Notes: generated by a model from the letters alone, not told the origin. DNA of 64,000 nucleotides from CAYOUV01 sp963790075 (GCA_963790075.1 CAWBNG010000004.1:434001-498000); one strand, 5' to 3'. Shown: positions 25,878 through 34,225, counted from the stretch's first letter. Translations and numbers: made by a program.

Positions 25878-25906
25878 ATGGTATACCAGTTAGTTATTTT
25901 TGTCAA
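25878..25906 (-). promoter_or_regulatory. PadR operon promoter with overlapping palindromic operator candidate
   Basis: On the minus strand a perfect -35 TTGACA (25906-25901) is followed after 17 bp by TACCAT (25883-25878). The 10-bp palindrome TGGTATACCA (25879-25888) covers the -10 region. This is a natural place for the PadR protein to repress its own transcription. Confidence 0.6.
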
Positions 25907-25936
25907 GGTATATTTTTTATGTGTAAACCAAACTTT

Positions 25937-26012
25937 AAAAGTGAACCATTCAACGTTCAAAAGTGAACCGATATCAGCTGAAAAGTGAACCGTATTCACT
26001 TCAAAAGTGAAC
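25937..26012 (+). repeat. Four direct repeats with exact 22-bp period
   Basis: The 10-mer AAAAGTGAAC begins at 25937, 25959, 25981 and 26003, exactly 22 bp apart; the first three continue as AAAAGTGAACC. The 11-nt intervals differ in sequence. The third interval also forms a 7-bp inverted repeat with the fourth unit (25995-26001 with 26005-26011). Such arrays occur at ends of IS21-like elements and as regulator-binding arrays. No transposase is nearby. Confidence 0.9.
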
Positions 26013-26080
26013 AGGTATATTTGTTATGTCCCCTCTTTCCGAAACCCCATAAACAGGTTTATTCGGGATTAGGGTGCTGT

Positions 26081-26086
26081 TATAAT
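26081..26086 (+). promoter_or_regulatory. Probable -10 element for the AT-rich glycosyltransferase gene
   Basis: TATAAT lies 37 nt before the ATG, with only a weak TTTATT at the -35 position. AAGGA at 26102-26106 is rather far (17 nt) from the start codon. Confidence 0.35.
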
Positions 26087-26123
26087 CAAAAATCAACCAT
26101 TCGAAGGAAGCCAATATCTTATT

Positions 26124-27515
26124 ATGAACAAAAAATATCGGGCGATATTGCTGGTTCTATTTATCGTATCCATTGGTATTAGGTTGTCGTTAGCACTGGT
26201 AAATCGAGAAGCAAATGACGATCACATGCAGGTCGTAAAAATTATGCTTCAGCGAGGGCGATTGCCCGTTAAAGATGATTGTGAAGAATGCTTTCAGCCG
26301 AAGCTCTACCATAGCATAGTAGCTTCCACCATAAAATTATTTTCTATCACTGATCAAAATTTTCAGATTATTACTGGCCAGTTGATCAATTTACTTGCTA
26401 GCATTGCCATGCTCTGGGTTTTATGGCAATTTATCAAAATTTTGCAAGTTGAATGGGATGGCTTGAAGTTGTTAACCTTTGGGCTGGTTGCTCTAAATCC
26501 GCGTCTGGTGGCAATCAATGCTCAGGCGACAAATGACACATTCGTTATCACTTTTTCCTCGATAGCTTTATTCTTTGCCTTCCTTTTTATTATCCAGAAA
26601 AAATACCGATATTTGCTCTTAACCATTATTTTTTCAATATTAACTGTACTCTCAAAAATAAATGGGATAACGACAGTGTTTGCTATTGGATTAGCATTTT
26701 TTCTGGATACTATTATTAAACGTGACGAATTTGCTGGAAGAAAAATTAAAGGTTTTCTACTTCTAGGAATATACCTGATAATCGTTTCGATATCAGTGGT
26801 ATCAAGTCCCCTTAGCCAGTTCATAATTAACTATCAGAAATATGGCTCGCCAGTCACTCTGAATATCGCCGTCCCTCCACAACCATTTCCCAAACTCCTG
26901 GAAAAGACGGACACATATAAACCTGGTATTCTGTCCATTCAAGATGCATTCCTGACCTTTAAGTTACGCGATCTGCTAATATACCCACAACTTACGACCA
27001 AGGAAAAAAATTATCCCGTTCACCGAACTTCATTCTGGACTATTCTATATGCACGTGCTAACTTCATTCAATATAATCAATTCCCACCATCCTGGGAAAC
27101 CTCAAGCCCAACCATAAAAAGATTGGGAAGAAGAATTTATCTCCTCGCTTTATTGCCTCTAATTATCATTTTACTTGGGTTTATCTTGGAAACAAAAAAT
27201 TTATATAAGTGGATTATGGATGCAAAAAAGACAGATTCAATGCCTACCAGCTCTGGCTTATTGCTTCTGACATGGTTGGGGTACCTAGCTTTTCAGATGG
27301 CTTATGCATTGCGATATCGTACCTATTACATCATCAAAGACATTTATATCTATCCCGCAATCCTGGCACTTACCTTATTCTTTGTGATTGGATATAACTA
27401 TATTTATCGATTATTCCTAAGAAAGAAGCTCTGGCTGAACTATCTTTTTGTCACTCCTATGATTTTCTTGTTGGTCTCTACACACTCGACGCAATTGCTC
27501 TTTTTCTCCAATTAA
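26124..27515 (+). CDS. GT-C fold membrane glycosyltransferase-like protein
   Basis: 463 aa protein with about eleven hydrophobic segments. After the first one comes an acidic pair in NREANDDHMQVV (about residues 27-38), followed by the FQPKLYHSIV segment; this layout matches the PMT/ArnT-like (PF13231-type) superfamily, whose members transfer sugars from polyprenyl-phosphate donors. The gene is clearly more AT-rich than its neighbours and uses many AAA/ATT/TTA codons, which suggests acquisition from elsewhere. It stands alone between the 22-bp repeats and the helicase gene. Exact donor and acceptor are unknown. Confidence 0.75.
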   Translation: MNKKYRAILLVLFIVSIGIRLSLALVNREANDDHMQVVKIMLQRGRLPVKDDCEECFQPKLYHSIVASTIKLFSITDQNFQIITGQLINLLASIAMLWVLWQFIKILQVEWDGLKLLTFGLVALNPRLVAINAQATNDTFVITFSSIALFFAFLFIIQKKYRYLLLTIIFSILTVLSKINGITTVFAIGLAFFLDTIIKRDEFAGRKIKGFLLLGIYLIIVSISVVSSPLSQFIINYQKYGSPVTLNIAVPPQPFPKLLEKTDTYKPGILSIQDAFLTFKLRDLLIYPQLTTKEKNYPVHRTSFWTILYARANFIQYNQFPPSWETSSPTIKRLGRRIYLLALLPLIIILLGFILETKNLYKWIMDAKKTDSMPTSSGLLLLTWLGYLAFQMAYALRYRTYYIIKDIYIYPAILALTLFFVIGYNYIYRLFLRKKLWLNYLFVTPMIFLLVSTHSTQLLFFSN

Positions 27516-27567
27516 AATTTCCCGGTTGATACACACATAACCAATTACAGCTGGCAGACATTCTTGA

Positions 27568-27573
27568 TACAAT
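27568..27573 (+). promoter_or_regulatory. -10-like element directly before the helicase start
   Basis: TACAAT is followed by only 6 nt before the ATG at 27580, and there is no ribosome-binding site. This suggests a leaderless transcript, though the -35 region is weak. Confidence 0.4.
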
Positions 27574-27579
27574 CACCAC

Positions 27580-30153
27580 ATGTCAATCGCGCGTCTGCTC
27601 TCAATCTGGCGCAGGGACCCGCTGACTGAACCCAACCTGCCTGTCTGGCAGACAACGCCGCCACGCCCCGCGGACCTGCGCCCCTTCCCACCCGACCTTC
27701 CGCCGGCCATTCAGGAATCCCTGCGTGGAAGCGGTGTCACGGCGCTGTACAGCCACCAGGCGCTGGCCTGGCAGTATGTGCAGCAGGGGGATCATCTGGC
27801 GCTGGCGACTGGCACGGCCAGCGGCAAGACCCTGGCCTACAATCTGCCAGTGCTGGCGGCCTTGTTTGCGGATCCCGAAGCACGCGCGTTGTATCTCTTT
27901 CCCACCAAGGCATTGACTCAAGACCAACATGCTGCGCTAAATAACCTGCTTTATGCGATCCCGCAGAGTAACGCGCAACTTTCAGCAGCCATCTACGATG
28001 GAGATACCAGACAGCATGAGCGTGTTGCCATCCGCAAGCATGCTCGTATCATTTTTAGCAACCCTGACATGCTGCATACCGGCATCCTGCCGCATCACAC
28101 CAACTGGGCGGATTTCTTCCGTGGTCTGAAGTTCGTAGTGATCGACGAGATGCACACTTATCGCGGTGTATTTGGTTCGCACGTGGCTAATGTCATTCGC
28201 AGGCTGAAGCGTGTGGCCGCTTTTTATGGAGCAACTCCGCAATTCATACTGACCTCCGCCACTATCGGCAATCCGCAGGAACTGGCCGAACGGCTGGTCG
28301 AATCACCGGTGAGGCTGATCGACCAGGACGGCTCATCGCGCGGGGAACGGCATTTCCTGATTTTCAATCCACCGGTCACCGACCCGCTGCTGGGACTGCG
28401 CAAGTCGTCCCTGCTCGAGACCGTCCGTTTGGCGCAGGATGTGCTGGCCAGCCAGGTGCAAGCTGTCATTTTTGCGCGTTCACGCCGCAGCGTGGAGATT
28501 GTCTTGAAATACCTGCAAGAGAGCGCTCCTCAAAACCCTAAATTTGGGGATGGATGGGAGCGGACGATTCGCGGGTATCGCTCGGGTTACCTCCCCGGTC
28601 AAAGGCGCGAGATCGAGCGCGGATTGAGGGATGGATCCGTCCGGCTGGTGGTGGCGACCACTGCGCTCGAACTGGGCATCGACATCGGCGGCTTGGGCGC
28701 GGCCCTTCTGGTCGGTTATCCCGGCAGCATCGCCTCCACCTGGCAGCAAGCCGGGCGCGCCGGACGCGGGGATGCGCCGGCTGCGGCTGTCCTGGTGAGT
28801 ACGGCTGCCCCGCTGGACCAGTTCCTGGCGCATCATCCCGAATACTTTTTCGCGCGTTCGCCCGAGCAGGCGCTGATCAACCCCGATCACCTGCTGATCC
28901 TGCTCGAACACCTGCGCTGCGCAGCCTTCGAACTGCCCTTCCAACAAGGGGAAGCTTTTGGCCGCCTGCCAGCAGAGCAATTGCGTGAGTTCCTGGATTT
29001 TCTAACCGAAGGCGGCGAATTGCATGCTTCGGACGAGAAATATTTCTGGATGGCGGACGCCTACCCGGCGGCGAATGTCTCCTTGCGTGCGGCCTCTCCA
29101 GACAAAGTGCTGCTGCAGGTGGATGCCGGCCAGACCCCGGAAGAGAGGCAGCCCCGTACGCTGGGTGAGGTCGACCTGGCCTCCGCACCCTGGCTGGTGC
29201 ATCCGCGCGCCATCTACCTGCACCAGGGCCAGCAGTACTTCGTCCAGGACCTGGATTTGGAGCGTAAGATCGCCGCCTTGATCCCGGTTACGCTGGACTA
29301 CTACACCGAACCGCAGCGCCGCAGCGAGGTACAGTTGCTGGAACAGTTGGCTCAGTCCCCCGTGATGGGCGGGACCCGCGGATATGGCGAACTGCAGATC
29401 AGCACGCAGGTGGTCGGATTCAAGAAATTACGCTGGTTCTCGCACGAGAACTTGGGCCAGGAATTGCTTGACCTGCCCCCGGCTGAGTTTCAGACCACTG
29501 GCTACTGGTTCTCGCTCGCTGATGAAACCGTATCAGCGCTGCGCGATGCCGGTGCCTGGTCCAACGACCCAAATGATTACGGCCCCGACTGGCCGCGCAT
29601 CCGGGAAGCAGTGCGTGCGCGCGACGGCTACCGCTGCCAGGTATGCGGCGCGCCCGAAAACGGGAAACAGCATGAGGTGCATCACAAGACTCCCTTCCGG
29701 GCCTTCACTTCGGCTGCTGTGGCCAACCGCCTGGACAACCTGGTCAGCTTATGCCCGGCCTGCCATCACAAGGTGGAGCAGAATGTGCGCATGCGCTCAG
29801 GGCTGGCGGGCCTGGGCTATGTCTTGAGCAACCTGGCGCCGCTGTTCCTGATGTGCGATCCCGGAGATTTGGGCCTGCATAGCGACCCGCAGTCTCCGCT
29901 GGCAAACGGGCAGCCGGCCGTGATCTTGTACGATAACGTCCCGGCCGGAATTGGCTTCAGCCAGAAGTTGTTTGAGCTGCATGATGAACTGGTAACCCAT
30001 GCGCTGGAACTGGTAGCTGCCTGTCCTTGTCAAGATGGTTGTCCCTCCTGCGTCGGGCCCGGTGGGGAGAATGGGACTGGCGGCAAGCAGGAGACGCTGG
30101 CATTATTGAACCGATTAATCGGTAACCAATTGAGAAAGAAAGCCAAACCATGA
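27580..30153 (+). CDS. MrfA/YprA-like DEAD/DEAH-box helicase with inserted HNH domain
   Basis: 857 aa superfamily 2 helicase. Motif I is ATGTASGKTLAYN (about 77-89), motif II DEMH near 190, motif III TSATIG, and motif VI QQAGRAGRGDA. The C-terminal DUF1998 region ends with the cysteine cluster CPCQDGCPSCVG, as in B. subtilis MrfA (YprA), a DNA-repair helicase. Inserted before it (about 673-740) is an HNH-type domain: CQVCGAPENG, HEVHHKTPF, NLVSLCPACHH. The nuclease domain would let one protein unwind and cut or bind DNA. It is translationally coupled (ATGA) to the next gene. Confidence 0.9.
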   Translation: MSIARLLSIWRRDPLTEPNLPVWQTTPPRPADLRPFPPDLPPAIQESLRGSGVTALYSHQALAWQYVQQGDHLALATGTASGKTLAYNLPVLAALFADPEARALYLFPTKALTQDQHAALNNLLYAIPQSNAQLSAAIYDGDTRQHERVAIRKHARIIFSNPDMLHTGILPHHTNWADFFRGLKFVVIDEMHTYRGVFGSHVANVIRRLKRVAAFYGATPQFILTSATIGNPQELAERLVESPVRLIDQDGSSRGERHFLIFNPPVTDPLLGLRKSSLLETVRLAQDVLASQVQAVIFARSRRSVEIVLKYLQESAPQNPKFGDGWERTIRGYRSGYLPGQRREIERGLRDGSVRLVVATTALELGIDIGGLGAALLVGYPGSIASTWQQAGRAGRGDAPAAAVLVSTAAPLDQFLAHHPEYFFARSPEQALINPDHLLILLEHLRCAAFELPFQQGEAFGRLPAEQLREFLDFLTEGGELHASDEKYFWMADAYPAANVSLRAASPDKVLLQVDAGQTPEERQPRTLGEVDLASAPWLVHPRAIYLHQGQQYFVQDLDLERKIAALIPVTLDYYTEPQRRSEVQLLEQLAQSPVMGGTRGYGELQISTQVVGFKKLRWFSHENLGQELLDLPPAEFQTTGYWFSLADETVSALRDAGAWSNDPNDYGPDWPRIREAVRARDGYRCQVCGAPENGKQHEVHHKTPFRAFTSAAVANRLDNLVSLCPACHHKVEQNVRMRSGLAGLGYVLSNLAPLFLMCDPGDLGLHSDPQSPLANGQPAVILYDNVPAGIGFSQKLFELHDELVTHALELVAACPCQDGCPSCVGPGGENGTGGKQETLALLNRLIGNQLRKKAKP

Positions 30154-30815
30154 AACCGAAATTTATCCCCTTGAGGTCGTATCGCGAATATTCGGTAGAT
30201 GAGATGAAACAACGGGCGGCCGACTTCCGGGCCGAGATGCAACAGCGGCGGACTGTGCGCACTTTTTCCAATCGCTCTGTCCCACGCGAAGTGATCGAAG
30301 AGTGTTTGCGGGCTGCCGGGACAGCACCCAACGGCGCCAACATGCAACCCTGGCACTTCGTGGTTGTCAGTGATCCGGAAATTAAACGCCAGATCCGCCT
30401 AGAGGCTGAAAAAGAGGAATACGATTTCTACACGCGCCGTGCCCCGCAGGAGTGGCTCGAGGCCCTGGCTCCGCTCGGCACGGATTGGCCCAAGCCTTTC
30501 CTTGAAGATGCGCCTTACCTGATCGTGATCTTCGGGTTGAGCACCACGCGCCTGCCGGACGGACGGATATTAAAGAACTATTACGTCAACGAATCCGTCG
30601 GGATCGCCACCGGCATTCTGATCACCGCCCTGCATCATGCTGGTCTGGCGACGTTGACTCATACACCAAGTCCGATGGCTTTCCTGAACCAGATCCTCGG
30701 CCGCCCGGATAACGAACGTCCCTTCCTGGTGCTGGTGACCGGGTACCCGGCTGAAGGGACGCTTGTTCCGGAGATCCGGAAGAAAACACTGGCTGAGATT
30801 ACCACCTTTATCTGA
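30150..30815 (+). CDS. Nitroreductase-superfamily flavoprotein, iodotyrosine deiodinase-like
   Basis: 221 aa FMN-dependent enzyme. FMN-binding Arg residues lie in RRTVRTFSNRSVP and the conserved GTAPNGANMQPWHF follows. Features of the iodotyrosine deiodinase group are the active-site lid EKEEYDFYTRRAPQEWL with Glu and Tyr, then DWPKPFLEDAPYLIVIF with Lys, and THTPSPMAFLNQILGRPDNE. Human IYD uses Glu157/Tyr161/Lys182 to bind halotyrosines (from memory). Reductive dehalogenation of a halophenol amino acid is therefore likely, but nitroaromatic reduction cannot be excluded. The gene overlaps the helicase stop by 4 nt. Confidence 0.85.
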   Translation: MKPKFIPLRSYREYSVDEMKQRAADFRAEMQQRRTVRTFSNRSVPREVIEECLRAAGTAPNGANMQPWHFVVVSDPEIKRQIRLEAEKEEYDFYTRRAPQEWLEALAPLGTDWPKPFLEDAPYLIVIFGLSTTRLPDGRILKNYYVNESVGIATGILITALHHAGLATLTHTPSPMAFLNQILGRPDNERPFLVLVTGYPAEGTLVPEIRKKTLAEITTFI

Positions 30816-31024
30816 CGTGCAGAATACGCTGGTTGGGGGGGAAGTAAAGTCAGGCCGGCTTCGAAACAAATATCAAAATCCATCCTGGAACCCTACCCAA
30901 GAACTGCTAGGGCAGGATAAGGTGGGCTTAAGTTGCCGTTATGCCTGGCCTAAAGACAAGCTGGGAAGTACGTATTAGTATGAAAGCATTATTGGTTTAG
31001 TATGATTCGCAGAAGGAGGCGATC
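30816..31024 (+). promoter_or_regulatory. Upstream region of the PRC-barrel gene
   Basis: This 209-bp gap has a repeated TTAGTATGA at 30975-30983 and 30997-31005 (22 bp apart). The second copy provides a TATGAT -10-like element at 31001-31006. A near-perfect ribosome-binding site AAGGAGG lies at 31013-31019, 5 nt before the ATG. The -10 assignment would make a very short leader. Confidence 0.35.
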
Positions 31025-31630
31025 ATGGAAATCACAATGCACGCAGATGCCCTTTGCACAGACGGCTTATTTGGAAAAGTCTCCTGTGTGATCATTGACC
31101 CTAAGAAACGCGTGATCTCAGACATCGTGATCAAGGAGAATCATTCCCCGCACACAAAGCGTGTGATTCCCATTTGGCATGTAAAAACAACCTTGCCTAC
31201 AAGTATCGAGTTTGATTTTGACCTGGAAAAGCTTCAGTCCTTTGACTTATTCGTAGAACCCCGGTATGTTGAGATTCCAAGGGTGATGCCGAATTATATT
31301 CTGGATGAAAGCGTCGGTACGCCAATGACATTTGTTGAGAACATCCCGGTGGTGATCAAGGAAGAACACGTTCCAGCAGGAGAAGTAGGCATCCATCGGG
31401 GTGCGCAGGTACGATCCACGAATGGGGTTGTCGGTCGCGTCGATGAATTCCTGTTCGATGGGGATGACGAACACATTACGCACCTGGTCATGCGCGAAGG
31501 CCATCTCTGGGGTCAAAAGGATATTTCGATCCCCATATCAGCTATCGACCGCATGCAGGGCGATACAGTCTACGTAAACCTGGATAAAAAAGGTGTTGAA
31601 AATCTGCCCGTAGTCCCAATCCCGCAATAA
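31025..31630 (+). CDS. PRC-barrel domain protein
   Basis: 201 aa with two PRC-barrel-like halves: LFGKVSCVIIDPKKRVISDIVIKE-type segment near residues 14-38 and GAQVRSTNGVVGRVDEFLFD near 124-143, each followed by HxxLVM/IPIWHV strands. PRC-barrels occur in photosynthetic reaction centre H subunits, RimM and many stress or division proteins; here the function is open. The start is fixed by a strong AAGGAGG. A hairpin terminator follows, so the gene is monocistronic. Confidence 0.85.
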   Translation: MEITMHADALCTDGLFGKVSCVIIDPKKRVISDIVIKENHSPHTKRVIPIWHVKTTLPTSIEFDFDLEKLQSFDLFVEPRYVEIPRVMPNYILDESVGTPMTFVENIPVVIKEEHVPAGEVGIHRGAQVRSTNGVVGRVDEFLFDGDDEHITHLVMREGHLWGQKDISIPISAIDRMQGDTVYVNLDKKGVENLPVVPIPQ

Positions 31631-31653
31631 GCCGATTTCTCTAAAGCGCTCAA

Positions 31654-31678
31654 ACCGGTGCAACAAGCACCGGTCGTT
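31654..31678 (+). terminator. Terminator after the PRC-barrel gene
   Basis: An 8-bp stem (31654-31661 with 31667-31674) and 5-nt loop are followed by CGTTTT. It separates two convergent genes. Confidence 0.8.
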
Positions 31679-31699
31679 TTAGCAACGCAAGGATACATT

Positions 31700-32383
31700 T
31701 CAGTGTTTGGCGACCTGTGCCAGGCTCGCCAACTGCTCACGGTTGGTGATACTGTATTCGGTGCGGGTGATATCGATAATGCCTTCGTCGGCGAAACGGT
31801 GCAAGAAACGGCAGACCATCTCACGCGTGGAACCGATCCGCGCAGCCATTTCATCCAGGGTCAGACTGCGGTTGATGGTCTTCTGCGATTCTTCCTGGGC
31901 AGTGTCGATCAGCAGTTTTGCTAGGCGGCCTGCCACAGGTTGAAAAGCCATCTCCTCCAGAATTTCATTTGCCCGTACCATGCGGTTGATCATCAACCGC
32001 GTCAATTCCCACGATAACTCCCCTTCGCTTTTCAAAAAGGGCAGCATCCGTTCGCGCGACCAGACGAAGATCTCGGTCGCCTCCCCGGCTTGCAGGGTGA
32101 CCGGCATCGGCATCTCATCGAAGAAAAAGGCCAGCCCCCAGAAGATGTCCCCGGGGACGAAGCTGGTCACGATCAAGCTGCGTCCTTCAGCCAATTCTTT
32201 GAGCGCCCTAAGTTTGCCATTTATCACGATGAATAAATATGGCCAGATATCACCCGCATGGGTGACAAGCTCGCTTTTCTGATACTTACGTGAAATGGCA
32301 AGGTCGATCAACTCTTGATGTCTGGGTTGGGGCAGGGCGCTGAAGACTGGATTTTGAGCAAACAAGTCTACTGTAGAATTCAT
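31700..32383 (-). CDS. Crp/Fnr-family transcription regulator
   Basis: 227 aa; an N-terminal cyclic-nucleotide-binding-type beta barrel (about 15-125, with VINGKLRALKELAEGRSLIV) and a C-terminal winged helix (about 150-220) with recognition region MAARIGSTREMVCRFLHRF. No cysteine cluster is present at the N-terminus, so an FNR-type iron-sulfur sensor is unlikely. It is convergent with the PRC-barrel gene and divergent from the prenyltransferase gene, which it might control. Confidence 0.92.
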   Translation of the reverse strand: MNSTVDLFAQNPVFSALPQPRHQELIDLAISRKYQKSELVTHAGDIWPYLFIVINGKLRALKELAEGRSLIVTSFVPGDIFWGLAFFFDEMPMPVTLQAGEATEIFVWSRERMLPFLKSEGELSWELTRLMINRMVRANEILEEMAFQPVAGRLAKLLIDTAQEESQKTINRSLTLDEMAARIGSTREMVCRFLHRFADEGIIDITRTEYSITNREQLASLAQVAKH

Positions 32384-32731
32384 AGTGTTCCCTTTTCCAC
32401 AGGTTAAATATATCAGATAAAGAAAGAACCCCTGGTTAGAATTTTAATTGGGATGGACCTTATTGTTCCTGACTACTTGAAAGCAATGTGATCAGTTAAC
32501 GAGAGTGAGAAGAGGATGAAACCTTACAAGTATTGTGTGCAAATTTCAACATTCGTGATATGTGGGATGGTAGCCAGCACACTTGCGATTATAATTTGTG
32601 GGCCCTTGTGCATACCAGCGCCGCCCCGGCTTATTACCGTACAGGCGCAGGTTTTTCGCAGAGCCAGGTAATAAGAAATAGAGACAGGTTTTTTAGCTGT
32701 CTATTCACCTCGATCGTTTTAGGAGTACGCG
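32384..32731. other. Gap between the Crp/Fnr gene and the prenyltransferase gene
   Basis: This 348-bp stretch holds the divergent control region and one possible small gene (32516-32671). A TGTGAT half site lies at 32487-32492 but has no good second half. AGGAG precedes the prenyltransferase start. Nothing else convincing is seen. Confidence 0.5.
32516..32671 (+). CDS. Possible small single-pass membrane protein
   Basis: A 51-codon frame starts at ATG 32516, after a purine-rich stretch, and ends at TAA 32671. It encodes a hydrophobic segment (FVICGMVASTLAIIICGPLC) followed by a basic tail ending FRRAR, as expected for a small membrane protein. It lies 60 nt before the heme O synthase-like gene. 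No homologue is recognised and the ribosome-binding site is poorly placed, so this stays tentative. Confidence 0.35.
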   Translation: MKPYKYCVQISTFVICGMVASTLAIIICGPLCIPAPPRLITVQAQVFRRAR

Positions 32732-33595
32732 ATGAAGTCCGTTGCTGCCAAATTACATCTTTACTGGCCACTGATCAAAAGTACCCAGACTGGCTTGCTA
32801 CTATCCACCGGGGTTGCCGGATATTTAAGCGCCCACCATCAGGTCAACTTGGTGGCCTTGCTTGGGCTGGCTGGCAGCTTGTTCTTGTCGATCAGCGGTA
32901 GCACCATCCTGAATATGTGGTACGACCACGACATCGACGCCAAAATGAAGCGCACGCATAAGCGTCCGCTGGCGTCAGGAGAACTCAGCCAACGGGAAGT
33001 ATTTCGTCTGGGAATGGTCATCTCAATTCTCGGAGTGGGCTGGGCGATTGCTATGAGTGCCCTCTACGGGCTGGTGGTCTTTGCCGGATTATTCTTCGAT
33101 GTGGCGGTCTATACACTCTGGCTTAAACGGCGCACCTGCTGGAGCATCCTCTGGGGCGGCATTTCGGGCGCCATGCCAATTTTGGCCGGGCGCGTGCTGG
33201 CTGAAGGACGGATCGACCTGATCGGCATTTTGCTGGCCTCGGCTGTGCTCTTCTGGATCCCGACACATACCCTGACCTTCAGCATGAAATTTTTCGAGGA
33301 TTACCACGCAGCGGGAGTTCCGACTTTCCCGTCCACCTACGGTTTCGGTTTTACACGCGCTACGATTGCCATCTCGGCCGTACTGGCTTCCGTGGCTATC
33401 GGCAGTGCCAGTTTGTTGATTGGCATGCAGGCCGGGTTCTTGCGCCTGCTTGGCGTGCTGACCTCTGGCTTGCTGTTGTTAGCTTTTGCCACACTACGCG
33501 TGCAATCCGAACGGGTCAACTTTGGATTGTTCAAGTATGCTTCCTTGTATATGCTAAGTGCCATGATCTTGCTGTCCATCCGGGTACTGGTATAA
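32732..33595 (+). CDS. ctaB: UbiA-family prenyltransferase, protoheme IX farnesyltransferase-like
   Basis: 287 aa integral membrane protein with about eight to nine helices. The first prenyl-diphosphate/Mg motif is NMWYDHDIDAKMKRT (NxxxDxxxD), followed by HKRPLASGELS. The YTLWLKRRTCWSILWGG and GAMPILAGR segments are typical of heme O synthase (CtaB/CyoE), which farnesylates heme B for heme-copper oxidases. The second Asp motif is less clear. AGGAG precedes the ATG. No oxidase genes lie in the window, so another UbiA substrate remains possible. A membrane protein gene follows after 6 nt. Confidence 0.82.
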   Translation: MKSVAAKLHLYWPLIKSTQTGLLLSTGVAGYLSAHHQVNLVALLGLAGSLFLSISGSTILNMWYDHDIDAKMKRTHKRPLASGELSQREVFRLGMVISILGVGWAIAMSALYGLVVFAGLFFDVAVYTLWLKRRTCWSILWGGISGAMPILAGRVLAEGRIDLIGILLASAVLFWIPTHTLTFSMKFFEDYHAAGVPTFPSTYGFGFTRATIAISAVLASVAIGSASLLIGMQAGFLRLLGVLTSGLLLLAFATLRVQSERVNFGLFKYASLYMLSAMILLSIRVLV

Positions 33596-33601
33596 GGCGA
33601 T

Positions 33602-34207
33602 ATGAAAACTACCAATGTCGACCAACTCTTGCTTTTAACCACTGTGCTGATTGCCGCTTACCAGGTGGCTGTGGGAATTGACGGTCTGTCCAGGCTACCG
33701 ATTACAGCCTATACGATTGGATTTGGGGTCCTGCTGGTGGCTGGCCTGTTGATGATCATCCTGGGTTTTGAAGTGCTTGACAGCCCGCTCGTGGTTATCG
33801 CTTCAACTGTGATTCCGTTAAGTCTTTCGCTGGGTCTGGTCTGGGAATATGTCGCTACGTGGCGGAGCCTATACCTGATCTTCGTCCTGTTGGGCTTCCT
33901 GGCTGTGGTCCTTACTCGCTCACTGCCGGTGGCCCAGCGCTGGCAGACTCTGGTGCTGGCCATGGTCCATGGGGTGAGCGGATTGGTGATTTTCCTGCTG
34001 CCGCTGGTGCTGGCCTTTGAAGGGCAGGTGCTGCCCGGTTTTGCGCTGGTCGGCTTGGGGGGCGGCTTGATCGGACTGGGTGGATTGCTGCTCTCATTCC
34101 TTAAGATTGGCAAACCGATCTTGCCGCGCGAGACGATCTTCAGAATTCTGCCCGGTTTGTTGCTGCTGATGACGGCCGCTTTCGTGGCCGGTTTTGCCTT
34201 TCGCTAA
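33602..34207 (+). CDS. Six-helix membrane protein of unknown function
   Basis: 201 aa, almost entirely hydrophobic, with about six segments (10-28, 35-56, 63-83, 87-104, 118-140, 145-167) plus a final one near 180-199. A Gly-rich GFALVGLGGGLIGLGGLLLSF stretch is notable. It starts 6 nt after the UbiA-type gene and so is co-transcribed with it. Perhaps it helps in quinone/heme or respiratory assembly, but no family is recognised. Confidence 0.7.
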   Translation: MKTTNVDQLLLLTTVLIAAYQVAVGIDGLSRLPITAYTIGFGVLLVAGLLMIILGFEVLDSPLVVIASTVIPLSLSLGLVWEYVATWRSLYLIFVLLGFLAVVLTRSLPVAQRWQTLVLAMVHGVSGLVIFLLPLVLAFEGQVLPGFALVGLGGGLIGLGGLLLSFLKIGKPILPRETIFRILPGLLLLMTAAFVAGFAFR

Positions 34208-34225
34208 AATTCCAAACATACAGTA

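Noticed and set aside
25937..26012. CRISPR array
   Set aside because: Repeat core is only 10-11 bp with 11-nt intervals, far shorter than CRISPR units, and no cas genes are present.
32487..32510. Crp/Fnr binding site upstream of the prenyltransferase gene
   Set aside because: Only one TGTGA half matches; the second half is missing.
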